Source: Pararhodobacter sp.
Lineage (GTDB): Bacteria > Pseudomonadota > Alphaproteobacteria > Rhodobacterales > Rhodobacteraceae
Length of the DNA stretch: 64,000 nucleotides
Direction of reading: 5' to 3'
Assembly: GCF_034676545.1 (NCBI RefSeq)
Contig: NZ_JAUCBZ010000015.1
Coordinates: forward strand, 248,001 to 312,000
Position numbers and translations under genes: made by a program. A model generated the notes under the pieces. The model ran no database searches, had not been told where the DNA came from, and saw nothing but the letters and a program-made list of their open reading frames with translations. This document shows positions 52,966 through 61,887 of this stretch, one piece after another. Positions within the stretch are counted from its first letter, which is position 1; each line of letters begins with the position of its first letter.

Positions 52966-54138
52966 TCACTGCAAGTCGCTGAACGCCGCCTGAAGGCGCG
53001 ACACGGCCTCGACCACACGCGAACGCGGGGTCGCGATGTTGAACCGCAGGAAGCTCTCGCCGCCCTTGCCAAATGTCTCGCCGTGGTTGGCGGCAATGCG
53101 CGCGTCTTTCTCGACCCGGCGCTTGATCTCATCACAATCCATCCCGGTATTCGCGAAATCGACCCAGACGAGATAGGTCGCCTGAAGCGGGATCACCGAA
53201 ATGCCGGGGATTTTCGACACGCCCTCTTCAAGGATCCGGCGGTTTTCATCGAGATACAGGTTCAGCGCATCGACCCAGGCCGCGCCATCGGGGCTGTAGG
53301 CGGCGGTGACCATCTCCATGCCGAATGAGTTGGGCGACAGGCCTAGCGCGCACATCACCGTGTTGAACTTGGCGTGCAGCGTCGGGTCCGCGATGATCAC
53401 GTTGCCGATGTGGCTGCCGGCAATGTTGAAGGTCTTGGTGGACGCCGTCATCATCACCAGACGATCCGCGATATCGGGCGCGACCAGGGGCATCACCGTG
53501 TGCGTGTGCCCCGGCATCACCAGATCGTGGTGAATCTCGTCGGACACCAACACCAGATCGTGACGGATCGCGAAATCGGCCACACCGCGCAGTTCCTCGG
53601 GCGTCCAGACCTGGCCGCCGGGATTGTGTGGCGAACACAGGATCACCATGCGCTCGCGCCCGGTCATCAGGCGGTCATAAGCGCCGAAATCCATGACCAT
53701 GCGGCCATCCACCTCGACCAGCGGGCACTCCACCACCGTGCGCCCGGCGGCGCGGATCACCCGCGCAAAGGCGTGGTACACGGGCGTGAACAACACGACG
53801 CCATCGCCGGGCTCGGTGAAGGCCTGAACACACACCCCGGTGCCGTTGACCAAGCCGTGCGTGGTGAACACATGCGCGGGGTCGATCTCCCAGCCGTGGC
53901 GGGTCTTCATCCACCACTGGATTGCGGCGAGATAGTCTGCCTCGCCGCCGAAATAGCCATAGACGCCCAGATCGAGCATCTTTTGCAGCGCCTCTTGCAC
54001 TGCCTGCGGGGGGCGGAAATCCATATCCGCGACCCACATCGCAATGCCGTCATCCGGACTGACGCCATAAACCGGCTGCATGGCGTCCCATTTGGCCGAA
54101 TGCGTGCCGCGGCGGTCGATGATTTCATCGAAATTCAT
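52966..54138 (-). CDS. MalY/PatB family C-S lyase (aminotransferase fold)
   Basis: 390 residues. The N-terminal WDAMQPVYGVSPDDGIAMWVADMDFRPP is diagnostic for the MalY/PatB branch of fold type I PLP enzymes (cystathionine beta-lyase activity). HNPGGQVW, VSDEIHHDLV and the PLP lysine in TASTKTFNIAG follow. It probably cleaves cystathionine or cysteine conjugates to pyruvate, ammonia and a thiol. The GGAGG site lies inside a longer open frame (54153), so the start at 54138 (MNFDEIID) is chosen. The Cds1-like gene nearby also handles cysteine sulfur. Confidence 0.92.
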   Translation of the reverse strand: MNFDEIIDRRGTHSAKWDAMQPVYGVSPDDGIAMWVADMDFRPPQAVQEALQKMLDLGVYGYFGGEADYLAAIQWWMKTRHGWEIDPAHVFTTHGLVNGTGVCVQAFTEPGDGVVLFTPVYHAFARVIRAAGRTVVECPLVEVDGRMVMDFGAYDRLMTGRERMVILCSPHNPGGQVWTPEELRGVADFAIRHDLVLVSDEIHHDLVMPGHTHTVMPLVAPDIADRLVMMTASTKTFNIAGSHIGNVIIADPTLHAKFNTVMCALGLSPNSFGMEMVTAAYSPDGAAWVDALNLYLDENRRILEEGVSKIPGISVIPLQATYLVWVDFANTGMDCDEIKRRVEKDARIAANHGETFGKGGESFLRFNIATPRSRVVEAVSRLQAAFSDLQ

Positions 54139-54246
54139 ATGCACCTCCCTCATTTTCCGCCGCAGTGTGCCGCCCTAATCGACGGGTGCAACCCCCAAAC
54201 GCACGCACCCGTTGCGAAGCGCGTTTGGATCGCCTATTTGACCCCC

Positions 54247-54768
54247 ATGACACTGCGAAACATCCTGATTCATCCCGATCCGCGCCTGAAAAAGGTCTGC
54301 GCCCCCATTGAGGCCGTGACCCCAGAGATTGGCGCTTTGGCCGAGGATATGTTGCAAACGATGTATGATGCCCCCGGCGTCGGCCTTGCCGCACCGCAGG
54401 TCGGCATCTTGCAGCGGGTGTTCGTGATGGATTGCGTCAAAGAAGAAGATGCGCCGGCAAAACCGATGGTGCTGATCAATCCCGAGATCACCTGGACCTC
54501 GGAGGAGATGAACACCCATGAAGAGGGCTGCCTGTCGATCCCGGATCAATACGCGCAGGTGACACGCCCGAAGATGGTGCGTATGCGCTGGCTGGGGCTG
54601 GACGGGAAGCTGCATGAAGAGGAATTCGATGACCTCTGGGCGACCTGCGCGCAGCACGAACTGGACCACCTGAACGGCAAGCTGTTCATTGATTATCTGG
54701 GCGCGATGAAGCGGCAGATGATCACCCGCAAGATGGTGAAGCTGAAGCGCGAATCCGCGCGGGACTGA
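54247..54768 (+). CDS. def: peptide deformylase
   Basis: 173 residues with all three motifs: GVGLAAPQ (44-51), EEGCLSIP with metal ligand Cys95, and HELDHLNG with His137, Glu138 and His141. It removes the N-formyl group from nascent proteins. It starts MTLRNILIHPDPRLKK at 54247; the long upstream open frame is antisense to the MalY gene. It is followed by a second, altered deformylase-like gene and fmt. Confidence 0.96.
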   Translation: MTLRNILIHPDPRLKKVCAPIEAVTPEIGALAEDMLQTMYDAPGVGLAAPQVGILQRVFVMDCVKEEDAPAKPMVLINPEITWTSEEMNTHEEGCLSIPDQYAQVTRPKMVRMRWLGLDGKLHEEEFDDLWATCAQHELDHLNGKLFIDYLGAMKRQMITRKMVKLKRESARD

Positions 54769-54834
54769 GCGGGCGCGACATCTGTGGCCGGCGGTGAACC
54801 CTGCGCTTACCCCTGTTTTTTTTGAGGTTCCCCG

Positions 54835-55332
54835 ATGATCCGTCGCTGCATTCCCTGGCCTGACAAACGCCTGCGCACGAAGGCCGCGCCTGTCGAGGCG
54901 ATCACCGATGAGATCCGCGCGATCTGGACCGATATGATTGACACGATGGAGGCAATGCCCGGGGTCGGGCTTGGCGCGCCGCAGATTGGCGTGATGCTGC
55001 GGCTGGCGGTGGTGGATGCCTCGGAGTCCGGCGGGAAGGCCGTGCGTCTGGCCAACCCGGAGATTTTGCACGCCTCGGTGCACCCACGCAGCCACGAGGA
55101 AGCCAGCCCCAATCTGCCCGGCGTGTCGGCCAGGATCGAGCGGCCGCGCGCCGTGACGGTACGGTTCCTGAACGACGCGGGCGAGAGCGAGGAGCGTGAT
55201 TTCGTTGGCCTTTGGGCGACCAGCGTACAACATCAGATCGACCATCTGAACGGCAAGATGTATTTCGACCACCTGAGCAAGACGAGGCGCGACATGCTGC
55301 TGCGCCGCGCCAGAAAACTAAGCGTTGGGTGA
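54835..55332 (+). CDS. peptide deformylase-like paralogue with altered active site
   Basis: 165 residues, clearly homologous to Def: GVGLGAPQ (43-50) is nearly intact. But the EGCLS motif is EEASPNLPG, with Ser91 in place of the metal-binding Cys, and HExDH is HQIDH, with Gln134 in place of the catalytic Glu. Hydrolysis by the normal mechanism should fail. The gene is otherwise full length and sits between def and fmt, so it is probably kept for another role, such as peptide or formyl-Met binding. I see no frameshift. Confidence 0.9.
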   Translation: MIRRCIPWPDKRLRTKAAPVEAITDEIRAIWTDMIDTMEAMPGVGLGAPQIGVMLRLAVVDASESGGKAVRLANPEILHASVHPRSHEEASPNLPGVSARIERPRAVTVRFLNDAGESEERDFVGLWATSVQHQIDHLNGKMYFDHLSKTRRDMLLRRARKLSVG

Positions 55333-55354
55333 CGCCAACACACGAGGAGCCGCC

Positions 55355-56257
55355 ATGCGTGTGATTTTCATGGGAACGCCCGACTTCTCGGTGCCGGTGC
55401 TCGAGGCGTTGCACGCGGCGCATGACGTCGTCTGCGTCTATTGCCAACCCCCCCGCCCGGCCGGGCGCGGCAAAAAGGAACGCCCGACACCGGTCCATGC
55501 GCGCGCGCTGGAACTGGGGCTGATTGTGCGCCACCCCGAACGCCTGAAATCCGCCGAAGAACACGAGGCCTTTGCGGCGCTGAAGGCCGATGTGGCGGTG
55601 GTGGTTGCATATGGATTGATTCTGCCGCAGATAATTCTGGATTCTCCGAAATATGGTTGCCTGAACATCCATGCGTCCTTGCTGCCGCGCTGGCGCGGGG
55701 CGGCGCCGATTCATCGCGCGGTGATGGCCGGTGATGCCGAAACCGGTGTCTGCATCATGCAAATGGAGGCAGGGCTGGACACCGGGCCCGTCGTGCTCTG
55801 CACAAGGACCCCCATCGGCAAGGCTGAAACCACCGGTGACGTGCACGATCGCCTATCGCAGATAGGCGCTGGTTTGATCGGTCAGGCCCTGGCGCAACTG
55901 CCGGATCTGGTGCCCACACCGCAGCCCGAGGAGGGCGTCACCTATGCCGCCAAGATCAGCAAGACCGAAGCGCGGATTGATTGGGCCGAGCCCGCAGATC
56001 TGGTGGCGCGCAAGATCAATGGTCTGTCACCCTTCCCGGGCGCGTGGTGCGAGACCCCGGCAGGGCGACTGAAGCTGTTGAACGCGGTCGCGCGTGCCGG
56101 ATCTGGTGCGCCGGGGACGGTCTTGGGCGGGTTGCAAGTGGCGTGTGGCGACGGGGCCATCGACATTCTCAAAGCCCAGCGCGAGGGCAAACGCCCGATG
56201 ACGGCAGAGGACTTGCTCCGGGGGATTGATCTGCCGGTTGGCAGTGTTTTCACCTGA
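55355..56257 (+). CDS. fmt: methionyl-tRNA formyltransferase
   Basis: 300 residues. MRVIFMGTPDFSVPVLEAL opens the formyl-THF domain, GCLNIHASLLPRWRGAAPIHRA is the catalytic hallmark, and GLDTGPV follows; a C-terminal OB-like domain binds tRNA. It formylates initiator Met-tRNA, the step opposed by def. A GAGGAG site supports 55355. It lies 22 bases behind the deformylase paralogue, forming a def-def2-fmt operon. Confidence 0.96.
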   Translation: MRVIFMGTPDFSVPVLEALHAAHDVVCVYCQPPRPAGRGKKERPTPVHARALELGLIVRHPERLKSAEEHEAFAALKADVAVVVAYGLILPQIILDSPKYGCLNIHASLLPRWRGAAPIHRAVMAGDAETGVCIMQMEAGLDTGPVVLCTRTPIGKAETTGDVHDRLSQIGAGLIGQALAQLPDLVPTPQPEEGVTYAAKISKTEARIDWAEPADLVARKINGLSPFPGAWCETPAGRLKLLNAVARAGSGAPGTVLGGLQVACGDGAIDILKAQREGKRPMTAEDLLRGIDLPVGSVFT

Positions 56258-56276
56258 GGTTCGGGGTTGCCGGTTT

Positions 56277-56334
56277 GGGGGCTCTGCCCCCGGACCCTTC
56301 GGGTCCTCCCCCGGGATATTTGAGGAACAAAGAG
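56277..56334. repeat. twin-hairpin extragenic repeat / bidirectional terminator
   Basis: Two short stems stand side by side: GGGGGC/GCCCCC (56277-56291) and GGACCC/GGGTCC (56292-56306). They are followed by TCCCCCGGGATATTTGAGGA. This is the form of a repeat common in Rhodobacterales intergenic regions and lies between the convergent fmt and smpB. Confidence 0.6.
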
Positions 56335-56376
56335 CGGGCAATTTTAGTCAAATTGTTTGCACTTTGGCAGAGGCGG

Positions 56377-56853
56377 TCATCCCTGCTCTTTGAGCAAGCG
56401 CCGCTTTTGGCGATCCCAGTCGCGCTTGGCGCTGGTTTCGCGTTTGTCGTGGTTCTTTTTGCCTTTGGCGATCCCGATTTTCAGTTTCACCATGCCGCGT
56501 GCGTTGAAATACATCCGCAAGGGCACCAGCGTCATGCCATCCTTGGATGTCGCGGCCCAGAGTTTGGACAGTTCTTTCTTGCTGACCAGAAGCTTGCGGC
56601 GACGGCGCTCTTCATGGCCCCAGGTCTTGGCCTGAAGATAGGGCGCGATATAGCCGTTGATCAGCCACAGTTCGCCGTTTTCGACGCTGGCATAGCTTTC
56701 GGCGATATTCGCGCCGCCCTGACGCAGCGATTTCACCTCGGACCCTTGCAGGATGATTCCGCATTCGAGATCGTCCTCGATGAAGTAATCGAAGCGCGCG
56801 CGCCGATTCTCGGCGATCAATTTGCTGTTTGGGTCGTGGTTTTTCCGGTCCAT
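56377..56853 (-). CDS. smpB: SsrA-binding protein
   Basis: 158 residues with the SmpB pattern: NRRARFDYFIEDDLECGIILQGSEVKSLR, AYAS-like ESYASVENGELWLINGYI, RRKLLVSKKEL and a basic C-terminal tail. SmpB delivers tmRNA to stalled ribosomes. I found no ssrA gene in the flanking sequence; permuted two-piece tmRNAs of alphaproteobacteria are often located elsewhere. Confidence 0.95.
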   Translation of the reverse strand: MDRKNHDPNSKLIAENRRARFDYFIEDDLECGIILQGSEVKSLRQGGANIAESYASVENGELWLINGYIAPYLQAKTWGHEERRRRKLLVSKKELSKLWAATSKDGMTLVPLRMYFNARGMVKLKIGIAKGKKNHDKRETSAKRDWDRQKRRLLKEQG

Positions 56854-56931
56854 CCATGCGAGATATGGTTTTGATGTGAAGCTGTCTAGTGGCGCAAGCC
56901 GACAAACCTGTTATCAGAGTGGAGGCCACGC

Positions 56932-57318
56932 ATGAGAATTCTGTTTGCACTTGGTGCTATCGCCCTTTTGGGGGGATGCCAGATGAATGGTCCGGTGACC
57001 CCGCCGCAAAACCCGGCGCCGCCGATGGTGACACCGCCAAGCAGCGGGACCCTGCCGCCGAGCACGCACCCGCGCGATTTGCCGCCACCAGGAGCGACGC
57101 CGCCCATCAGCCCGCCGCGTTCTGGCGAGGACCTGTGTGGCGCCAGACGGTTGCAGCATCTGGTTGGCCGCCCGCTGCCGCAGCCCTTCACCGCGCCGGG
57201 GCCGGTGCGGATTTATGCGTCCGGCCAGCCGGTGACGATGGATTACAGCGCGCATCGTTTGAATGTCGAGATTGACCGCAGTGGCCGGCGAATCGTCGTT
57301 GCCGTCACCTGTGGCTGA
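56932..57318 (+). CDS. lipoprotein with I78 peptidase-inhibitor-like domain
   Basis: 128 residues. The signal ends in a lipobox LGGC. A Pro/Thr-rich linker (about 20-65) leads to DLCGARRLQHLVGRPLPQ and PVTMDYSAHRLNVEID...RIVVAVTCG, the arrangement of the I78 family (inhibitors of elastase-like proteases, with a Cys pair). It may protect the envelope from proteases. A GGAGG site is present. Confidence 0.8.
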   Translation: MRILFALGAIALLGGCQMNGPVTPPQNPAPPMVTPPSSGTLPPSTHPRDLPPPGATPPISPPRSGEDLCGARRLQHLVGRPLPQPFTAPGPVRIYASGQPVTMDYSAHRLNVEIDRSGRRIVVAVTCG

Positions 57319-57326
57319 AACGGATG

Positions 57327-57352
57327 CCGGACGCCCCTTTCGAGGCGTCCGG
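57327..57352 (+). terminator. terminator behind the I78-like lipoprotein gene
   Basis: A perfect 9-bp stem CCGGACGCC/GGCGTCCGG (loop CCTTTCGA) starts 9 bases past the stop; the T run is weak. The rest of the 245-base gap to 57563 holds nothing recognisable. Confidence 0.6.
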
Positions 57353-57563
57353 TCAGTCCTCCGGTCCCGTGTTTCCAGAACGGCTGAGTGGGGGCTCAGC
57401 CGACAGAGACGCGGCAGTTACCTTTTACGGCGCCGCCCAGTATGGCCATGAATCAAGGCAAAATTTTGGCAAGACCGTTGCTTGCCGGGATTTTGCGCCC
57501 TTGTCCGCGATTCAATGCCGCATGAGGCTTGATTTCCGACCGCCTCGGGGCCACGGTTGAGGC

Positions 57564-57905
57564 ATGAATATCCAGGCGTTTCCCAATGGCATGTCGTCAC
57601 CTCAGGAGCAGGTCAGTTTTGACCGGCTGGAATTGGGGGCGATTCTGGGCGTGTACGGACGGTTCGTCGCCGCCGGGATTTTCCGTGATTACGGCATTTC
57701 GTGCCTCAAGCAGCGCGCGGTTTTCAGTATGTTTCGGCGCACGGCGGAGAATCCGACCTATCGTGTCGAGAAAATCCCCGCGTTGCGCAACAAGCAGGGG
57801 CAATACGCCTTGTTCGGCCCGGAGGGGCAAATCTTGCGGCGCGGGACGACCCTGCGCGGCGTGATGGCACCCCTGGAGCGGAAATTGCTGCGCGCGCTGG
57901 ACTGA
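57564..57905 (+). CDS. DUF2794 protein
   Basis: 113 residues. The segment VSFDRLELGAILGVYGRFVAAGIFRDYGI and the TAENPTYRVEKIPALRNKQGQYALFG segment are those of DUF2794, a small alphaproteobacterial family without a known function. No signal or membrane segment. It precedes the RluA-type gene by 28 bases on the same strand and may share its transcript. Confidence 0.85.
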   Translation: MNIQAFPNGMSSPQEQVSFDRLELGAILGVYGRFVAAGIFRDYGISCLKQRAVFSMFRRTAENPTYRVEKIPALRNKQGQYALFGPEGQILRRGTTLRGVMAPLERKLLRALD

Positions 57906-57933
57906 GACCCGGTCAACGCTGTAAGCGGGCGGG

Positions 57934-58584
57934 ATGAATGACTTTGTGTACACCCCGCCGCAGGACGCCCCGGTTATCCTGTATGTTGATGATGATATTC
58001 TGGTGGCAGACAAGCCGTCGGGGTTGCTGTCGGTGCCCGGACGTGGCGAGGATCGCGCGGATTGCCTGATCGCGCGGCTCAGAGAGCAGTTTCCCGAGAT
58101 CCTGCTGATTCATCGGCTGGATCTGGATACCTCTGGCGTGATCATCTTTGCCCTGACGCCGCAAGCGCAGGTGCATATCGGTCAGCAGTTCGAGAAACGC
58201 AAAACGCATAAGCGCTATGTGGCCTGCGTGGCGGGGCACCCAGCCGAGGACAAGGGCCAGATTGATCTGCCGCTGATTGTCGATTGGCCGAACCGGCCGC
58301 GTCAGAAGGTGTGCCAAGAGACGGGCCGGGCGGCGCAGACGGACTGGAAGCTGTTGCGCCATGAAGGCGAGAACAGCCGCGTGGTGCTCAAGCCGCTGAC
58401 CGGACGCAGCCATCAGCTGCGCGTGCATATGCTGGCGATGGGGCATCCCATTCTGGGCGATCCGTTGTATGCGACTGGCGCGGCGGCGGCCTATCCGCGG
58501 CTTATGCTGCACGCCGAGGAACTGCGGTTGCGACATCCGCGAACCGGGGCGACGGTGAGTTTCCGGTCGCCGGTGCCGTTCTAG
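57934..58584 (+). CDS. RluA family pseudouridine synthase
   Basis: 216 residues. The catalytic Asp63 lies in HRLDLDTSG, followed by FEKRKTHKRYVACVAG, AQTDWKLL and LTGRSHQLRVHM, all RluA signatures. There is no S4 domain. The short RluA/RluE-like form isomerises uridines in rRNA or tRNA; the exact target cannot be read from the sequence. Confidence 0.92.
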   Translation: MNDFVYTPPQDAPVILYVDDDILVADKPSGLLSVPGRGEDRADCLIARLREQFPEILLIHRLDLDTSGVIIFALTPQAQVHIGQQFEKRKTHKRYVACVAGHPAEDKGQIDLPLIVDWPNRPRQKVCQETGRAAQTDWKLLRHEGENSRVVLKPLTGRSHQLRVHMLAMGHPILGDPLYATGAAAAYPRLMLHAEELRLRHPRTGATVSFRSPVPF

Positions 58585-58602
58585 GGGTATCGTTTCGCCC
58601 TG

Positions 58603-59067
58603 TCACGCCGCCTTGGAATTCGGGCGCTCGCAGAGAATCGCATAGAGCTTGTCGGTGTCCTCATTGGCGCGCAATTTGGCGCAAATCGCGCTGTCGCGCA
58701 GGGTGCGGGACACACTGGCAAGGGCTTTCAGGTGTTCGACGCCGGCATCAACCGGTGCGAACAATGCAAAGATCAGATCAACCGGCGCACGATCCACCGA
58801 GCCATAGTCCATCGGCCGGTCCAGTCGGATGAAGACGCCGCGAACACTGTGGATTCCGTCGATTCGGGCATGCGGCAGGGCGACACCGTGGCCGACGCCC
58901 GTGGGGCCCAGGCTCTCGCGCTCTTGCAGAGCGTCGATGGCCAGCAATTCATCGATTTGATACGCGGCGGCTGCAGTTTCCGCGAGGTCTTGGAACAGGC
59001 GCTTTTTGCTTTTAACAGAGTTGCAAACCCGAATCGCTTCGGGTGTCAACAAATCAGCCAGTTCCAT
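58603..59067 (-). CDS. ptsN: PTS IIA-like nitrogen regulatory protein
   Basis: 154 residues from MELADLLTPEAIRV. The phosphorylated His66 lies in GVALPHARI, and VDLIFALFAPVDAGVEHLKALA is the IIA-Ntr signature. PtsN is the end of the nitrogen PTS chain and regulates K+ transport and carbon/nitrogen balance. It lies downstream of rpoN-hpf, the usual proteobacterial order. The long frame upstream of 59067 is out of frame with hpf and is rejected. Confidence 0.94.
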   Translation of the reverse strand: MELADLLTPEAIRVCNSVKSKKRLFQDLAETAAAAYQIDELLAIDALQERESLGPTGVGHGVALPHARIDGIHSVRGVFIRLDRPMDYGSVDRAPVDLIFALFAPVDAGVEHLKALASVSRTLRDSAICAKLRANEDTDKLYAILCERPNSKAA

Positions 59068-59098
59068 GCAGATCTCCTGCTCTTGTTGGCCTTTGAGT

Positions 59099-59128
59099 GG
59101 CCTCTGGCGTGTGAATACGCCAAAGGCC
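59099..59128 (-). other. hairpin in the hpf-ptsN gap
   Basis: On the minus strand GGCCTTTGGCG pairs with CGCCAGAGGCC (11 bp, one G-T pair), 10 bases past the hpf stop and before the ptsN ribosome site. No T run follows, so it is more likely an mRNA stabiliser or processing site than a full terminator. Confidence 0.5.
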
Positions 59129-59137
59129 TGACCGTTG

Positions 59138-59707
59138 TTATTCTGGGTCAATCCAGCCGATATTCCCATCGTCGCGCCGGTGAACCACGTTGATCCGACC
59201 GTGACGCTCGTTACGGAATACCAGAACACCCGAATGTGCCAGTTCCATCTGCATGACCGCCTCACCGACTGAGATCGACGGAATGCGCGTCTCCATCTCG
59301 GCAATGATCATCGGCTGCAGTGACTCTGGCTCTTCGCCTTCGTAACCCTCATCAGCGGCGAGGATATACGACGGCGCGCCAGCGAATTCAACGGGCTCTG
59401 TGCGCTCGCGGTGATGGTCCTTCAAGCGCCTCTTGTAACGGCGCAATTGCTTGTCCATGCGCTCGCAGCAGGCATCAAAGGCTGCATAGACGTCGGTTGT
59501 TGCCCGGCCCTTGGCCTGAGCGGTTAACCCGCTAGATAGATGTACGGTCGCTTCGCATACAAGATTGTGGGCATCCCGGGAAAACACGACATAGGCGTCG
59601 GTTGGACGCTGGGCATACTTTTCCAGCATCGCGTCGAGTTCTTTCTCGACGTGTTCTTTCAAAGCATCACCAGTGTCGATTTGTTTTCCGCTGATTTGAT
59701 ACCGCAT
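59138..59707 (-). CDS. hpf: ribosome hibernation-promoting factor, long form
   Basis: 189 residues. The N-terminal domain (1-105, MRYQISGKQIDTGDALKEHVEKEL) binds the ribosome decoding centre, and the C-terminal domain (about 130-185, SISVGEAVMQMELAHSGVLVFRNERHGRINVVHRRDDGNIG) dimerises ribosomes. This is the long HPF that makes 100S dimers in stationary phase. An AAAGGAG site gives the 59707 start. Confidence 0.95.
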   Translation of the reverse strand: MRYQISGKQIDTGDALKEHVEKELDAMLEKYAQRPTDAYVVFSRDAHNLVCEATVHLSSGLTAQAKGRATTDVYAAFDACCERMDKQLRRYKRRLKDHHRERTEPVEFAGAPSYILAADEGYEGEEPESLQPMIIAEMETRIPSISVGEAVMQMELAHSGVLVFRNERHGRINVVHRRDDGNIGWIDPE

Positions 59708-59786
59708 AGGCCTCTCCTTTTTGTCACGGACGCCCTGGGCCAACGTGGCCACGGGTGTTACCGCAGTCTCGACCTGTCGTTGCGGA

Positions 59787-61076
59787 TCATCCCCCCGGCT
59801 TTTCGGTGCCTCTGGCATGTGCCAGCTTGCGCCGCGCTGACGACGAAGGGATGCGCAGGCCTTGTCTGTATTTGGCGACAGTTCGACGGGCGATGTCAAT
59901 TCCTTCCGCACTCAGTTTTTCGACAAGTGTCTCATCGGAAAGTGGTTTGGCTTTGACCTCGGCGGCAATCAGGTCGGAAATGCGCTTTTTCACCGCCCGA
60001 GACGAGATCATCCCGTGCGGTCCGGAAAGCGCGGAGGAAAAGAACATCGCCAAGGGCCACAACCGCCCATCGACGTCAATCGCCTTGCCCGACACCGCGC
60101 GGCTGATGGTCGAGGGGTGCAGGTCCAGCTCTGCCGCCAAATCCGCGCGCGAGGCCGGGACCAGCCCCTCGGGCCCCTGCAGGAAAAACATCCCCTGTGC
60201 CCGCACCAGCCATTCGCCGATTCGCGCCAGCGTGGCACCGCGTTGATCGACCGCGTCGATCAGGGTTTTGGCGCGGAGCAACAGGTCCGGCGCAAAGCCT
60301 TCCGTTTCCGCCCGGCGCACCATTGCCATGTCCAGCATCACCGTTGGACGCGCGGACATATGCGGGACAATGGCAAATTGCCCGTCGCTGTAGCGTTCCA
60401 GCCGCAGATCGGGGCGAAGCGGCGCAGCCTCGCTCAAGGGGCGCTCTGGCACCGGACGAGGCGACAACCCGCGCAGCAGGTTGGCACGGGCGCGCAGGGC
60501 GTTTTCATCGAGGCCCAGCGTGGCTTTCAGAACCGGCCAGTCCCGTTTTGCGAAGGCGGGTAGCTGCCAGACGGTCGCGGCGGCGTCCCCGGCATCCAGC
60601 CCCTTCGCGACCAGTTGCAACTGCAAACACTCGGGCAATGTGCGCGCACCGATACCCGGCGGCTCACAGGATTGCAGAACCTCCAGGGCCTGTTCAAGCA
60701 GCGCCTCGGGCTGCACGATTTCGGCGGCGAGGATGCGCAGCTCGACATCCAGAAACCCGTCCTCGCGCAATTCGCCCACCAGAAATTCCGCCAAGGCGGC
60801 GATCATCGGCGACAACGGCTTCAACGCGAGTTGCCGGCGCAGATCCTCTTGGAAGCCAAGGTCAGGCGCGGCGAGATCGGCCTCGGGCAAGGCCTCGGCG
60901 GCACTCATGCGGCTGGGGGGCTCGTGGCGCAAAAACGGGTTGCGCGCGGCCTCACGCGCGATTTCCTCGGCCAGATCCAACGGCCCCATGCGCAGGATCG
61001 ACAGCCGTGTGCGCAGCGTGGGCGTCAGCGCGAGACGCTGCTGCAGGCGCAGTTCAAGGCGGTTTTTCAGGACCAT
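59787..61076 (-). CDS. rpoN: RNA polymerase sigma-54 factor
   Basis: 429 residues. The N-terminal region I (LELRLQQRLALTPTLRTRLSIL) contacts enhancer-binding proteins. The core-binding and DNA-binding regions follow (HPSTISRAVSGK helix-turn-helix), and the RpoN box ARRTVAKYRQ lies at 396-405. It is slightly shorter than enterobacterial RpoN, as is common in Rhodobacterales, where several rpoN copies may exist. It sits in the lptB-rpoN-hpf-ptsN order. The last box residue is Gln instead of the common Glu. Confidence 0.95.
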   Translation of the reverse strand: MVLKNRLELRLQQRLALTPTLRTRLSILRMGPLDLAEEIAREAARNPFLRHEPPSRMSAAEALPEADLAAPDLGFQEDLRRQLALKPLSPMIAALAEFLVGELREDGFLDVELRILAAEIVQPEALLEQALEVLQSCEPPGIGARTLPECLQLQLVAKGLDAGDAAATVWQLPAFAKRDWPVLKATLGLDENALRARANLLRGLSPRPVPERPLSEAAPLRPDLRLERYSDGQFAIVPHMSARPTVMLDMAMVRRAETEGFAPDLLLRAKTLIDAVDQRGATLARIGEWLVRAQGMFFLQGPEGLVPASRADLAAELDLHPSTISRAVSGKAIDVDGRLWPLAMFFSSALSGPHGMISSRAVKKRISDLIAAEVKAKPLSDETLVEKLSAEGIDIARRTVAKYRQGLRIPSSSARRKLAHARGTEKPGG

Positions 61077-61140
61077 CGGGTTATTCGGGCCTCGCGGTCA
61101 TTGGGGCCATCAATCGCAGATCATCGGCGGGTCAAGCCCG

Positions 61141-61881
61141 TCAGCGGTAGCTCTCGCCCAAGTACACGCGCCGCACATCCTTGTCGGCGACCACCTCGTC
61201 GGGTGTGCCACTCATCAACACTTTTCCATCATGCAGGATATAGGCCCGGTCGACGATCTCAAGCGTCTCACGCACATTGTGATCGGTGATCAGCACGCCA
61301 AGGCCACGGTCGGTGAGGTCCGAGACCAACGCGCGAATGTCGGCAACCGCAATCGGGTCCACCCCCGCGAAGGGCTCATCGAGCAGGACAAAGGACGGAT
61401 CCGAGGCCAGACAGCGCGCGATCTCGGTTCGGCGACGCTCGCCACCGGACAATGCCATCGCCGGAGATTTGCGCAATCGGGTGATGGAAAACTCGGCCAG
61501 CAGTTCTTCAAGCCGGGCCGCACGCTGCGCGCGATCCGGAACGGCGATTTCCAGAATCGCCATGATATTGTCCTCGACGGAAAGGCCGCGAAAGATCGAC
61601 ATTTCCTGCGGCAGATAACCGATCCCCTTGCGGGCGCGCCGATACATCGGCCAGCCGGACACATCGGTGCCGTCGATGCTGACCTGCCCGCCATCGGCCG
61701 GAACAAGCCCCGCCACGCAATAGAAACACGTGGTTTTGCCCGAGCCATTCGGCCCCAACAGCGCGACCACCTCGCCCCGGTTCAACGACAGGTCGATGCC
61801 GCGCAACACCTGACGACGTTTGTAGCTTTTCCGCAGGTCCGTAACCTGCAGTCCGCCGCTTTGCACTGCGGGTTCGATCAT
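61141..61881 (-). CDS. lptB: LPS export ABC transporter ATPase
   Basis: 246 residues. Walker A GPNGSGKT (43-50), the Q-loop (YLPQEMSIFRGLSVEDN), signature ALSGGERRRTEIARCL and Walker B FVLLDEPFAGVDPI, with the H-loop in LITDHNVRETL, are complete. LptB powers LptFG to move lipopolysaccharide to the LptC-LptA bridge. It follows lptA by 6 bases. Confidence 0.96.
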   Translation of the reverse strand: MIEPAVQSGGLQVTDLRKSYKRRQVLRGIDLSLNRGEVVALLGPNGSGKTTCFYCVAGLVPADGGQVSIDGTDVSGWPMYRRARKGIGYLPQEMSIFRGLSVEDNIMAILEIAVPDRAQRAARLEELLAEFSITRLRKSPAMALSGGERRRTEIARCLASDPSFVLLDEPFAGVDPIAVADIRALVSDLTDRGLGVLITDHNVRETLEIVDRAYILHDGKVLMSGTPDEVVADKDVRRVYLGESYR

Positions 61882-61887
61882 GCTGGG

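Noticed and set aside
56258..56376. tmRNA (ssrA) next to smpB
   Set aside because: The gap holds only the twin-hairpin repeat; there is no tRNA-like end or tag reading frame.
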